Origin: DASUPK01 sp963782345
Lineage (GTDB): Bacteria > Actinomycetota > Thermoleophilia > Solirubrobacterales > 70-9
Assembly (NCBI GenBank): GCA_963782345.1
Contig: CAWAJF010000015.1
Span: forward strand, 1 to 64,000
Length of the DNA stretch: 64,000 bases
Direction of reading: 5' to 3'
The position numbers and the translations under genes are program-made. Of the stretch, positions 16,740 to 25,311 are shown in pieces; position 1 is the first letter of the stretch, and each line of letters starts with the position of its first letter. The notes below the pieces were generated by a model that made no database searches, was not told the origin of the DNA, and worked only from the letters and a program-made list of their open reading frames with translations.

Positions 16740-18722
16740 ATGGCGGAGACCCTCTGGGCGCCCACGCCCGAGATGATCGAGCGCTCCCAGCTCACCCGCT
16801 ACATCCGCTGGCTGGCGGATAACCGCGATCTCCACTTCGAGGACTACCACGCCCTCTGGCGCTGGTCGGTCACCGAGATCGAGGAGTTCTGGGGGACGCT
16901 CTGGGAGTACTTCGGCGTGATCTCGGACGAGCCCTACGAGCAAGTGCTCGCCGAGCGGGTGATGCCCGGCGCCCGCTGGTTCGAGGGCGCCAGCCTGAAC
17001 TACGCCGAGCACATCTTCCGGGGCAAGGACGAGCACGAGGTCGCCGTGGTCTACGCGTCCGAGCTCCGCAAGCTCAGTGAGCTCCGCTGGGGCGAGCTGC
17101 GCGAACGGGTCGGCGCGGTGCGCGAAGGCCTGCAGGCCCTCGGCGTGTCGAACGGCGACCGCGTCGTCGCCTACCTGCCCAACGGCCCCGAGGCGCTGAT
17201 CGCCTTTCTCGCCACCGCCAGTCTCGGCGCCATCTGGTCGAGCTGCTCGCCGGACTTCGGCCCCGGCAGCATCGTCGACCGCTTCTCCCAGATCGAGCCG
17301 AAGGTGATGTTCGCCGTCGACGGCTACCGCTACGGCGGCAAGGACTTCGACCGCATGGAGGTGGTGGCCGACGTGGCGTCCCAGATCCCGAGCCTCGAGC
17401 GCGTCATCGTCGTCCCCTATCTGAGCGCCTCACCCGAGCTGTCGGTGCTCGAGGAGCATCCGAACGCGGCACCGCCGATGACCTGGGGCCAGCTCGCCGA
17501 CCTCGGCGCAGGCGCGCAACTGCGTTTCGAGCGAGTCCCCTTCGACCACCCCCTGTGGGTCCTCTACTCGTCGGGCACCACCGGACTGCCCAAGGCGATC
17601 GTCCACGGCCACGGAGGGATCCTGCTCGAGCAGCTGAAGAAGGGATATCTCCACCTCGACGCCCAGCCCGGCGACCGCCTCTTCTGGTTCACCACGACCG
17701 GCTGGATGATGTGGAACTTCCTGATCGGCGGCCTGCTCACCCCGGCCTCGATCGTCCTCTACGACGGCAACCCCGCGTACCCGGACATGGGCGTCCTCTG
17801 GGACCTCGCCGAGCGGGCCGGGGTGACCTGCTTCGGGACCAGCGCCGCCTACATCGCCGCCTGCATGAAGGACGGCGTCCAGCCGGGCGAGGGGCGCGAC
17901 CTCTCCCGGCTCCGCTCGGTCGGCTCCACCGGATCCCCGCTCTCCCCCGAGGGCTTCGACTGGGTGTACGAGCACGTCGGCAAGGACACGTGGCTCTTCT
18001 CCACCAGCGGCGGGACAGACCTCTGCACCGCCTTCGTCGGAGGGGTCCCGATCCTGCCGGTGTACAAGGGCGAGCTCCAGGCCCGCGCCCTCGGCGCCAA
18101 GATCGAGGCCTTCGACGAGGACGGCAACTCGATCGTCGACGAGGTCGGCGAGCTGGTGATCACGGAGCCGATGCCGTCGATGCCCGTCTTCTTCTGGGGA
18201 GACGAGGACGGCGCGCGCTACCGCGCGAGCTATTTCGAGATGTACCCGGGCGTCTGGCGTCACGGCGACTGGATCGAGATCACCTCGCGCGGCACGGCGA
18301 TCATCTACGGCCGGTCCGACTCCACGATCAACCGAGGCGGGATCCGGATGGGGACGGCCGAGATCTACCGTGCGGTCGCCGATGCGCCGGGTGTCCTGGA
18401 CGCTCTGGTCGTCGACGTGCCCCGGCCGGGGACCGATGGATGGATGCCGCTCTTCGTCGTCCTGCGAGACGGCGCCGAGCTCGACGACGAGCTGAAGGGC
18501 GAGATCAAGCGCCGGATTCGCGAGCAGTGCTCACCCCGGCACGTCCCGAACGAGATCTTCCAGATCGTGGAGGTCCCCCGGACGCTCAGCGGCAAGGTCC
18601 TCGAGGTCCCGGTCAAGCGGATCCTGATGGGTGAGCCGCCCGACCGCGCGGCGAGCCGCGACTCCCTCGCAAACCCCACCGCGCTCGATTACTTCACGGA
18701 GCTGGCCGCTACGCGGGAGTGA
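16740..18722 (+). CDS. aacS: Acetoacetyl-CoA synthetase
   Basis: This 660-residue ANL-superfamily ligase activates acetoacetate to acetoacetyl-CoA using ATP. The N-terminal part (MIERSQLTRYIRWLADNRD) is typical of acetoacetate-CoA ligases rather than acetyl-CoA synthetases. Core motifs are YSSGTTGLPK, FSTSGGTDLC, HGDWIE, and the C-terminal catalytic Lys in LSGKVLEVPVK. Two Met codons are adjacent at 16737/16740 and either could be the start. It feeds C4 units into the Hbd and ethylmalonyl-CoA steps encoded elsewhere here. Its end overlaps the convergent carboxylase gene by 14 nt. Confidence 0.92.
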   Translation: MAETLWAPTPEMIERSQLTRYIRWLADNRDLHFEDYHALWRWSVTEIEEFWGTLWEYFGVISDEPYEQVLAERVMPGARWFEGASLNYAEHIFRGKDEHEVAVVYASELRKLSELRWGELRERVGAVREGLQALGVSNGDRVVAYLPNGPEALIAFLATASLGAIWSSCSPDFGPGSIVDRFSQIEPKVMFAVDGYRYGGKDFDRMEVVADVASQIPSLERVIVVPYLSASPELSVLEEHPNAAPPMTWGQLADLGAGAQLRFERVPFDHPLWVLYSSGTTGLPKAIVHGHGGILLEQLKKGYLHLDAQPGDRLFWFTTTGWMMWNFLIGGLLTPASIVLYDGNPAYPDMGVLWDLAERAGVTCFGTSAAYIAACMKDGVQPGEGRDLSRLRSVGSTGSPLSPEGFDWVYEHVGKDTWLFSTSGGTDLCTAFVGGVPILPVYKGELQARALGAKIEAFDEDGNSIVDEVGELVITEPMPSMPVFFWGDEDGARYRASYFEMYPGVWRHGDWIEITSRGTAIIYGRSDSTINRGGIRMGTAEIYRAVADAPGVLDALVVDVPRPGTDGWMPLFVVLRDGAELDDELKGEIKRRIREQCSPRHVPNEIFQIVEVPRTLSGKVLEVPVKRILMGEPPDRAASRDSLANPTALDYFTELAATRE

Positions 18723-20229
18723 CGGGATTTCGCCGGTCGGCAAAGGCACGGTCTTTGCCCACCGCAAGCGAGTAGCGGCGGATCAGCTCCGCGCGCAGAT
18801 CGTCGGGCTCGATCACCGCGTCGACCACCAGCTCCGAGGCGAGATGGAGGATGTCGATGTCCTCGGCGTACTCCTCGCGCTTCGCCTTGACGAAGGCCTC
18901 GCGTTCCGCCGGGTCCTCGATCTCCTGGATCTGGTTGAAGAACACGGCGTTGATCGCCGCTTCGGGCCCCATGACGGCAATCTGCGCCTGTGGGAAGGCC
19001 AGGCATGCGTCGGGCTCGAAGGCGGGCCCGGCCATCGCGTAGAGCCCGGCGCCGTAGGCCTTGCGCACGATCACCGACAGCTTCGGCACCGTCGCCTCCG
19101 ACACCGCGCTGATCATCCTCGCCCCGTGGCGGATGATGCCCTGGCGCTCGACGTCCTTGCCGATCATGAACCCGGGCACGTCGGCCAGGAAGAGTAGGGG
19201 CACGTTGAACGCATTGCAGGTCATGATGAACCGGGCCGCCTTGTCCGCCGAGTCCACGAAGAGCACGCCGCCCTTCACCTTCGGCTGGTTGGCGACGATC
19301 CCGATCACGCGCCCGTCGAGGCGCGCGTACCCGACGACCAGCTCCTTAGCCCAGCGCGCATGCACCTCGAGAAATGAATCCGCGTCCGCGACGGCCCGGA
19401 TCAGGTCCTTGACGTCGAACGGATCCTTCTCGTTGGCCGGGACGATCTCCGAGACGGAAGCGCTCTCCCCGGGATCCGCGGGCGGAGCGGCGGGCGGCGC
19501 CTCACGCCAGTTGGACGGCATGTAGGACAGGTAGCCGCGGGCCAGATCGATCGCGTCCTCGTCCGAGTCGCAGAGGAAGTGCCCACACCCGGACACGGCG
19601 GTATGCATCCGGGCACCGCCCATCTCCTCGAGCGTGACCTTCTCGCCGATCACCATCTCCGCCATCCGCGGCGAGCCGAGGTACATCGAGGCGTTGCCGT
19701 CGCGCATGATCACCACATCGCAGAAGGATGGGATGTACGCCCCACCGGCGGCGCTCGGTCCGAAGAGCAGGCAGATCTGGGGAACCTGCCCCGAGAGGCG
19801 GACCTGGTTGTGGAAGATGTGGCCCGCGCCGCGACGGCCTGGGAACATGCGCACCTGATCGGTGATCCGGGCGCCGGCGGAATCGACCAGGTAGACGATC
19901 GGCACCTGGTTGGCAAGCGCCCGCTCCTGGATCCGCAGGATCTTCTCGACGGTCTTCGGCCCCCAGGAGCCGGCCTTCACGGCGGGATCGTTCGCCATCA
20001 ACGCGATGGGACGGCCGCCGACCGTTCCCATCCCGGTGACGACGCCGTCCGCACCGAGTCCCTCCTGCTCCCAGTTGGCGAGCAGCCCCTCCTCTGAAAG
20101 GGAGTCGGCATCCAGGAGCCTGGCGACCCGCTCGCGGACGGGAAGCTTCTCCTGCTCGGCGACCTTCTTCCGGTGCCGCTCGGGCCCACCCTCCAGCGCA
20201 GCGTCGAGGGCCGCCTTGACGTCGCTCAC
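18709..20229 (-). CDS. Acyl-CoA carboxylase beta subunit (carboxyltransferase)
   Basis: This 506-residue carboxyltransferase has two crotonase-like halves. The oxyanion-hole glycine pairs lie in FGPSAAGGAYIPSF (N-terminal half) and RKAYGAGLYAMAG (C-terminal half). It would transfer CO2 from biotin carried on a separate alpha subunit, which is not in this window. Propionyl-CoA and methylcrotonyl-CoA are both possible substrates. Propionyl-CoA is produced by the Mcl step encoded at 58029; methylcrotonyl-CoA would fit with the HMG-CoA lyase at 23946. Sequence alone does not decide. It lies upstream of nothing on its own strand and 16 nt downstream of the DivIVA-like gene. Confidence 0.9.
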   Translation of the reverse strand: MSDVKAALDAALEGGPERHRKKVAEQEKLPVRERVARLLDADSLSEEGLLANWEQEGLGADGVVTGMGTVGGRPIALMANDPAVKAGSWGPKTVEKILRIQERALANQVPIVYLVDSAGARITDQVRMFPGRRGAGHIFHNQVRLSGQVPQICLLFGPSAAGGAYIPSFCDVVIMRDGNASMYLGSPRMAEMVIGEKVTLEEMGGARMHTAVSGCGHFLCDSDEDAIDLARGYLSYMPSNWREAPPAAPPADPGESASVSEIVPANEKDPFDVKDLIRAVADADSFLEVHARWAKELVVGYARLDGRVIGIVANQPKVKGGVLFVDSADKAARFIMTCNAFNVPLLFLADVPGFMIGKDVERQGIIRHGARMISAVSEATVPKLSVIVRKAYGAGLYAMAGPAFEPDACLAFPQAQIAVMGPEAAINAVFFNQIQEIEDPAEREAFVKAKREEYAEDIDILHLASELVVDAVIEPDDLRAELIRRYSLAVGKDRAFADRRNPVTPA

Positions 20230-20245
20230 AACCGCCTCGGATCGG

Positions 20246-20995
20246 TCAGGTCCGAGCCTCCTGCTCGGACTCGGCGTCGACTATCTGCGTCTCCTCGGAG
20301 GCCGGCTCGCCTTCCTCGGACTCGAAATCGTCCTCTGCGTCCTCGCGGGCGAGCGGGTCGAGCTCTTCGGGCTTGTCGAACGGGTCCGATCCCGGCTCCG
20401 AACGGTGCTCGGAGACGGCGCCCCTCAGCTTGGCGCTGAGCTCCTCGGTGTCGGCCAGGACATCGTTGCGCCGCCGGATGAGGTCGGCGATCACGGCCTC
20501 GATGTCCTCCCGGCGCTGGGTGCCCTCCTCGACGATGCGGCGCGCCTCGGCCTGCGCCGTCTCAATGGTCTCCTGCGCTTCCTGCTCGGCCTGCCGGCGG
20601 ACGGATTCGGCTTCCTCCTCGGCGGACTGGCGAGTTTGCTGTGCGTACGCGTCCGCCGAGGTGCGCGTCTCGCTGAAGTACTTGTCGGCCTCGGTGCGGG
20701 TCTCCTCCGCCTGCATGTTGGCCGTGTTGACCGTGCCCCGGACCTCATCCTCGGCCTCGGCGCGAATCTGCTGGGCGCTCTCCTCTGCCTGGGCGAGAAT
20801 CGCGCCGGTCCTCTCACCCACCCGCTCCAGCTCGCGCTTGACGGTGTCGGAGCGGGAATCGTCGCCCGCTCCCGTCTCCAGCCAGTCGGCGAGACGCGCC
20901 AGGAACTTCTCGACCTCGTGCTTGTCGTAGCCGCGTCGTGATGAGGGAAACGTCGCGTTGCGAATCCGGTCGAGGCTGGTCTGGTCGACGGGCAT
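20246..20995 (-). CDS. DivIVA-domain coiled-coil protein
   Basis: This 249-residue protein has a short N-terminal DivIVA-type membrane-curvature domain (about 5-45, with FPSSRRGYDKHEVEKFL). A long coiled coil follows, rich in Ala, Glu, Gln and Arg (about 55-185), and then an acidic tail from about 195. Family members scaffold growth poles or septa in actinobacteria. It lies between the Hbd and carboxylase genes on the same strand with gaps of 24 and 16 nt, so it is probably co-transcribed with metabolic genes, an odd partner for a cell-shape protein. Confidence 0.85.
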   Translation of the reverse strand: MPVDQTSLDRIRNATFPSSRRGYDKHEVEKFLARLADWLETGAGDDSRSDTVKRELERVGERTGAILAQAEESAQQIRAEAEDEVRGTVNTANMQAEETRTEADKYFSETRTSADAYAQQTRQSAEEEAESVRRQAEQEAQETIETAQAEARRIVEEGTQRREDIEAVIADLIRRRNDVLADTEELSAKLRGAVSEHRSEPGSDPFDKPEELDPLAREDAEDDFESEEGEPASEETQIVDAESEQEART

Positions 20996-21019
20996 GCGTC
21001 CTGTCCTCCTTCGGCTGGC

Positions 21020-21904
21020 CTAGTCCCCGGCGTCCACCGGGACGGGCTGATCGCCGGAGTAATCGTAGAACCCCTTGCCGGACTTGCGGCCGAAGTCCCC
21101 TGCATCGACCATCTTCCTGAGCGTCTCGGGGGCGGCGAAGCGATCCTCGCCGTAGTCGTCAGCCATCACACCGGCGATCGCGGCCAGGGTGTCGAGCCCC
21201 ACGAAGTCGGCCAGCGTCAGCGGTCCCATCGGATGGCTGGCGCCGGCCATCATGCCCGTGTCGATGTCCTGGATCGAGCCGACGCCCTGCTCGTGGGCGC
21301 GGATCGCGTCGAGCATGTACGGGACCAGGAGCCGGTTGACGATGAAGCCGCGGTTATCGCCGGCGGCGACCGTCGTCTTGCCCAGCTGCTCGCCGACCTC
21401 GAAGCCGAGGGCCACGGCGTCGTCGGACGACTTCTCTGCGCGCACGACCTCGAGCAGCGGCATCACCTGGGGCGGGTTGAAGAAGTGAAGGCCGATCATC
21501 CGCTCGGGCCGCTTGGTGGCGTCCGCCTGCGCGGCGACCGGCAGCGAAGAGGTGTTGGTCGCAAGGTAGGCGTCGTCCTTGACGAGCTCATCGACCTCGC
21601 GCCACATCTCGAGCTTGCGGGCGAGATCCTCGGTGATCGCCTCGATCACGAGGTCGCTGTCGGCGAGGTCTGCGTAGTCGAGGGTCGGGGTGATGCGGCC
21701 ACGGACCGCATCCGCCTCGGATTGCTCCATCTTGCCCTTCTCCACGGCTCGCGCGAGCTGCTTCTCGATCTTCGCCATCCCCTTGTCGAGGGGGGCCTGG
21801 TCGATCTCGCGGACCACGACGTCCCATCCCTGCTGGGCACAGATCTGTGAGATCCCATGGCCCATGAGCCCGCAGCCCAGGACGCCCACTTTGCTGATCG
21901 CCAT
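21020..21904 (-). CDS. hbd: 3-hydroxybutyryl-CoA dehydrogenase
   Basis: This 294-residue enzyme has an N-terminal Rossmann domain (GCGLMGHGI, residues 10-18) and a C-terminal 3HCDH domain. The catalytic His is in IGLHFFNP, and NTSSLPV and GRKSGKGFYDY are family hallmarks. It interconverts acetoacetyl-CoA and 3-hydroxybutyryl-CoA with NAD(P). With acetoacetyl-CoA synthetase nearby and crotonyl-CoA carboxylase/reductase further right, it fits the entry to the ethylmalonyl-CoA pathway; butyrate oxidation is an alternative. It is the first gene of the run hbd, divIVA-like, carboxylase. Confidence 0.93.
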   Translation of the reverse strand: MAISKVGVLGCGLMGHGISQICAQQGWDVVVREIDQAPLDKGMAKIEKQLARAVEKGKMEQSEADAVRGRITPTLDYADLADSDLVIEAITEDLARKLEMWREVDELVKDDAYLATNTSSLPVAAQADATKRPERMIGLHFFNPPQVMPLLEVVRAEKSSDDAVALGFEVGEQLGKTTVAAGDNRGFIVNRLLVPYMLDAIRAHEQGVGSIQDIDTGMMAGASHPMGPLTLADFVGLDTLAAIAGVMADDYGEDRFAAPETLRKMVDAGDFGRKSGKGFYDYSGDQPVPVDAGD

Positions 21905-21987
21905 ATGTGTTCGCTCCCTCTTTAGGTGACTGGCGGCGGGAGCATAAGGGCCGCAACCACCTAAGGTGTCGCGGGTTTCAGATCAGA

Positions 21988-23484
21988 ATGCCTCTGGGGC
22001 GATCACACCGGGCAGGGCTCTCCCTCGCCGCGCTTTGCGCGGCGATTCTGGTCTGGGCGGCTTCGCCATCCATTGCGCCCGCCTCGGCGAAATGCAGCAA
22101 GAGCTGTCAGGGGGCCCGCCACACCCATCGGGAGAAGATCGCGAACCAGCGCCGCAAGAACAAGCGGCAGAAGCGGCCGAACGTGATCGTCATCGACACC
22201 GACGACATGAACGCCACGGATATCGCCATCATGCGCAGCACCCTCAGCCTGCTGAGCGCGCACGGCACCACCTTTCACAACAGCTACGTCTCCTATCCGC
22301 TCTGCTGCCCGTCGCGCGCCACCTTCCTCACGGGGCAGTACGCGCACAACCACGGCGTGCTCACCGACCAGCGCTACGGCGACCTCGACAGCTCGAACAC
22401 GCTGGCGGTCTGGCTTCGGCGGGCGAAGTACAGGACGGCAATGGTCGGGAAGTACCTGAACGGCTACGGCGAGGTCAATCCACGGGAGGTCCCCCCGGGC
22501 TGGACCCAGTGGTACGCGCTCACCGGCGGGACCGAGCAGCACCGCTACAAGTTCAAGCTCAACGAGAACGGCAAGGTGCGGCTCTACCACCGGTCCGGCC
22601 GGAACTACGTCGACTACGTGCTCAACGACAAGGTGAACGGCCTGCTGAAGCAGTGGGCGATCAGCCCAAAGCCGTTCTTCCTCTACTACAACCCGAACAA
22701 TCCCCATGGCGAATCCGGGACACCGTCCTGGTCCACCCGCGATCCGGAGCCGGCGCCGCAGTACCTCGGCGTATTCGGCGACCTCACGGCTCCGCACACG
22801 CCGAACTTCGACGAGAGCGACGTCTCCGACAAGCCTGAGGCGATCCGGGACATCCCGCGCCTCTCGGACAGCGAGCTGGCCGACATCGACCGGCGCTACA
22901 GGGGCCGGCTGGAGAGCCTCCTCTCAGTCGACGACGAGGTGAAGCGAATCTTCGGGCTCGTCAGGAAGTACGGCGACAAGCGCAAGACCTTCTTCATCTT
23001 CACCTCCGACAACGGGCTCGAGCTCGGTTCGCACCGGATCGAGTTCAAGAACTTCCTCTACGAGGAGGGTGAGCGGGTTCCTCTGATCATCCGTGGCCCC
23101 GGCTTCCCTCAAGGCGCGACCCGCGACCAGCTGGCGGCGAACATCGACCTCGCCCCGACGATCTTGGATCTCACCGGCGTGGGGCCCGGGCGGATCATGG
23201 ACGGTGTCTCGCTCCTCCCTCTCGCCGAGGACCCCACCGCCGGCGCGAACCGTGACATCCTCTTCGAGAGCCCCGACATCGGCGCCTATGGGATTCGCCG
23301 GGGCCCGTGGAAGTACAACCTCTGGGACAACGGGGACGAGGAGCTCTACAACCTCGACAACGACCCCTACGAGCTCCGGAACCTGCTCTACGGGCCGGGC
23401 GCCTCGGCCTACACGGCGATCCGCAACGACCTCTACGCGCGGCTGGCGCGGCTTCGCTTCTGCAACGGCGCTTCCTGCCGCTGA
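21988..23484 (+). CDS. Secreted sulfatase, second of two
   Basis: This 498-residue sulfatase has a signal peptide (hydrophobic about 11-33, then SAKCSKSC). The core begins VIVIDTDDMNA, giving metal-binding Asp72/73, with formylglycine motif CCPSR at 106-110 and TSDNGLELG later. The open frame extends to 21907, but the ATG at 21988 directly precedes the signal peptide and is the better start. It shares with the sulfatase at 9512 the doubled-Cys motif, the basic linker before the core and KYLNGY, so the two are paralogues. The stop codon is the first part of a repeated hairpin element (23482-23528). Confidence 0.9.
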   Translation: MPLGRSHRAGLSLAALCAAILVWAASPSIAPASAKCSKSCQGARHTHREKIANQRRKNKRQKRPNVIVIDTDDMNATDIAIMRSTLSLLSAHGTTFHNSYVSYPLCCPSRATFLTGQYAHNHGVLTDQRYGDLDSSNTLAVWLRRAKYRTAMVGKYLNGYGEVNPREVPPGWTQWYALTGGTEQHRYKFKLNENGKVRLYHRSGRNYVDYVLNDKVNGLLKQWAISPKPFFLYYNPNNPHGESGTPSWSTRDPEPAPQYLGVFGDLTAPHTPNFDESDVSDKPEAIRDIPRLSDSELADIDRRYRGRLESLLSVDDEVKRIFGLVRKYGDKRKTFFIFTSDNGLELGSHRIEFKNFLYEEGERVPLIIRGPGFPQGATRDQLAANIDLAPTILDLTGVGPGRIMDGVSLLPLAEDPTAGANRDILFESPDIGAYGIRRGPWKYNLWDNGDEELYNLDNDPYELRNLLYGPGASAYTAIRNDLYARLARLRFCNGASCR

Positions 23485-23528
23485 GCGGCCACCAGGCCGC
23501 TCGTGGCCGTGATCTTATGGGGAAGCCG
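23482..23528 (+). repeat. Stop-anchored hairpin element, shortened copy
   Basis: TGA-GCGGCCACCAGGCCGCTC is followed by GTGGCCGTGATCTTATGG and GGAAGCCG. This matches both ends of the 89-nt elements at 32986 and 45652 (minus-strand reading) with the middle missing. It occupies the whole convergent gap between the sulfatase and the NTF2-like gene and includes both stop codons. AGCGGCC-ACCA-GGCCGCT forms a stem, so it may act as a shared transcription or mRNA end. Confidence 0.6.
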
Positions 23529-23895
23529 TCTCGGCGAGTCGCCTCTTCATCGCCTCGGCCAGCGCATGCATGCCGCTCATCGGGCGGACGAAGACAGCCA
23601 TCTCATGGATCCGGCCCTCGTCGTCGAAGTTCAGGAAGTCGATGCCGTCGAGCTCCCGGTCGCCGACGCGTGCGCTGAACGCCAGGGCGGCGGCGTCCCC
23701 GGTCTCGACGTGATCCGTGTAGCGAAAGTCCTCGAAGACCTGGGCGACCGCCCCGAGCAGCATCGCGACCGCATCGCGCCCCTCGTACTGCTTGAAGACC
23801 ACCGGGCTGCGGAAGACGACGTCCTCGGCGAAGAGGTCGTCGATCGCCGAGAAGTCCTTCGACTCGGCCGCGGCGCGAAACCTGTCGCTCTTCAT
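23515..23895 (-). CDS. NTF2/SnoaL-like small protein
   Basis: This 126-residue protein has the cone-shaped NTF2-like fold pattern: an N-terminal helix pair (DFSAIDDLFAEDVVFRSP), then a beta-sheet ending in DFLNFDDEGRIHEMAVFVRP. Relatives include polyketide cyclases, isomerases and non-catalytic binding proteins, so no reaction can be named. I use the Met at 23895 rather than 23937 because the longer form is basic and unlike the family. A hairpin repeat begins 5 nt upstream. Confidence 0.75.
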   Translation of the reverse strand: MKSDRFRAAAESKDFSAIDDLFAEDVVFRSPVVFKQYEGRDAVAMLLGAVAQVFEDFRYTDHVETGDAAALAFSARVGDRELDGIDFLNFDDEGRIHEMAVFVRPMSGMHALAEAMKRRLAETASP

Positions 23896-23900
23896 ATCCC

Positions 23901-23945
23901 CATTAAACGGGTTGCGCCTACGCTTTGCTCGGCGCACCCTCGCAT
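23901..23945 (-). repeat. Intergenic hairpin repeat, copy 1
   Basis: On the minus strand GGGTGCGCC...GGCGCAACCC forms a stem with a 12-nt loop, flanked by ATGCGA and TTTAATG. The same flanks and stem recur at 29720-29755 with a shorter loop. It lies between mvaB and the start of the NTF2-like gene. Confidence 0.5.
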
Positions 23946-24863
23946 CTACCGGTGCCAGTCCACCGGGCCCGCCGTGAGCAGATGAGCTCCCAGCGGCCTT
24001 CCCAGCACCTTCTGTGCCTCGGCCGACGCCGCGATCAACCTCGAGAGGTCAACCCCGGTCTCAACGCCCATCTCCTCCAGCATCGAGACGAGGTCCTCAG
24101 TCGAGATGTTGCCCGTCGAACCCGGGGGCACCGGGCAGCCGCCCAGCTCCCCGAAGGAGCTCTCGAACGACTCGATCCCCTGCTCGAGCGCGGCGAGGAC
24201 ATTGGCGAGCCCCTGACCGCGGGTGTTGTGGAAGTGGGCGGTCAGCTCGACCGCGTCGAGGCGATCTCGGGCCTCAGCGAAGAACTCGCCGACCTGCCGT
24301 GGATTCGCCATCCCGGTCGTGTCGCCGAAGGCGATCTCCTCGCAGCCGAAGCCCTTCAGCTGCCCAGCGATCTCGAAGACCCGCTCCTGCGGCACCTGCC
24401 CTTCGTAGGGGCAGCCGAAGCTGGTCGAGATCACGCCCTCGCAGCGCAGCCTTGCCTCGCGCGCCGCGCCGATCGTTCCCTCCAGGTCGGCCAGCGACTC
24501 GGTGATCGAGCGGTTGACGTTCTTCTGGTTATGGGTCTCGGAAGCCGAGAGGAAGAAGTTCGCTTCCTGGAAGCGGTCACGCATGGCGAGGGCGTTGTCG
24601 AGCCCCTTGCGGTTCGGGATCAGCACGGAATAGGCGACGTCATCGCGAGGCGCGAACCTCGTCAACACCTCGGCGGCGTCCCCGAGCTGCGGGATCACGT
24701 CGGGCCGGACGAATGAGGTGAGCTCGATCCGCTTGAGCCCGGTCTCGCCGAGCAGGCCGATCAGCCGAATCTTCTCCTCCGTCGGGATCACCTCGGGCTC
24801 GTTCTGGAACCCGTCGCGGGGCCCGACCTCGCGGATGCGAACGGCCTTCGGAAGCTCGGCCAT
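23946..24863 (-). CDS. mvaB: Hydroxymethylglutaryl-CoA lyase
   Basis: This 305-residue TIM-barrel lyase has the DRE-TIM family start VGPRDGFQNE, metal-binding HFHNTRGQG and the active-site loop GGCPVPPGSTGNISTED with the catalytic Cys. It cleaves HMG-CoA to acetyl-CoA and acetoacetate in leucine catabolism. The product acetoacetate is the substrate of the acetoacetyl-CoA synthetase at 16740. The next gene on this strand is the NTF2-like gene; no other leucine-pathway gene is directly attached. Confidence 0.92.
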   Translation of the reverse strand: MAELPKAVRIREVGPRDGFQNEPEVIPTEEKIRLIGLLGETGLKRIELTSFVRPDVIPQLGDAAEVLTRFAPRDDVAYSVLIPNRKGLDNALAMRDRFQEANFFLSASETHNQKNVNRSITESLADLEGTIGAAREARLRCEGVISTSFGCPYEGQVPQERVFEIAGQLKGFGCEEIAFGDTTGMANPRQVGEFFAEARDRLDAVELTAHFHNTRGQGLANVLAALEQGIESFESSFGELGGCPVPPGSTGNISTEDLVSMLEEMGVETGVDLSRLIAASAEAQKVLGRPLGAHLLTAGPVDWHR

Positions 24864-24890
24864 GCGTTTCAGCCTAGCCAGGCGGTGCCG

Positions 24891-25268
24891 CTAGCCCTGG
24901 TCGCCGGTGACCGCTCCGACCTCAATGACGCGGCGCTCGTGGGTGCCGACGCCGATCGTGCGGTCGCCCTCGGTGACCTCGACGTCGAAGCGGAGCTTGC
25001 GGTCGTCGACGATCGAATTGAGCTTGGCGTGGACCGTGCAGGTCGAGCCCTCTGCGGCGGCGGCGACGTGCTTGATGCAGACCTCGAAGCCGACCGTGGC
25101 CCTGCCCTCCTCGAGATTCTCGTATGAGAGGCCGGCGCAACACGCCTCCATCATCCCGATCATTCCCGGGGTCGAGAGCACGCTGGCCCCGATCGTGCCG
25201 CCGACGTCGGTGATCAACCGGTCCTCGACGACGAAGTCCATCTCTCGCTCTATCCCGACCTCGATCAA
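24891..25268 (-). CDS. Hotdog-fold thioesterase (FlK-like family)
   Basis: This 125-residue single-hotdog protein has the pattern VLSTPGMIGMMEACCA (central helix) and GTHERRVI near the end, resembling the fluoroacetyl-CoA thioesterase-like family. I chose the TTG at 25268 because GGAGGAGG sits 7 nt upstream; an inner ATG at about 25232 would remove the first strand. It presumably hydrolyses an acyl-CoA. It lies 27 nt before mvaB on the same strand and 43 nt after the SDR gene, so the three are likely one transcript. Confidence 0.75.
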   Translation of the reverse strand: MIEVGIEREMDFVVEDRLITDVGGTIGASVLSTPGMIGMMEACCAGLSYENLEEGRATVGFEVCIKHVAAAAEGSTCTVHAKLNSIVDDRKLRFDVEVTEGDRTIGVGTHERRVIEVGAVTGDQG

Positions 25269-25311
25269 CGCTTCGCCTCCTCCGCTTCGCGTCCGGGGGC
25301 TACGCGAATCA

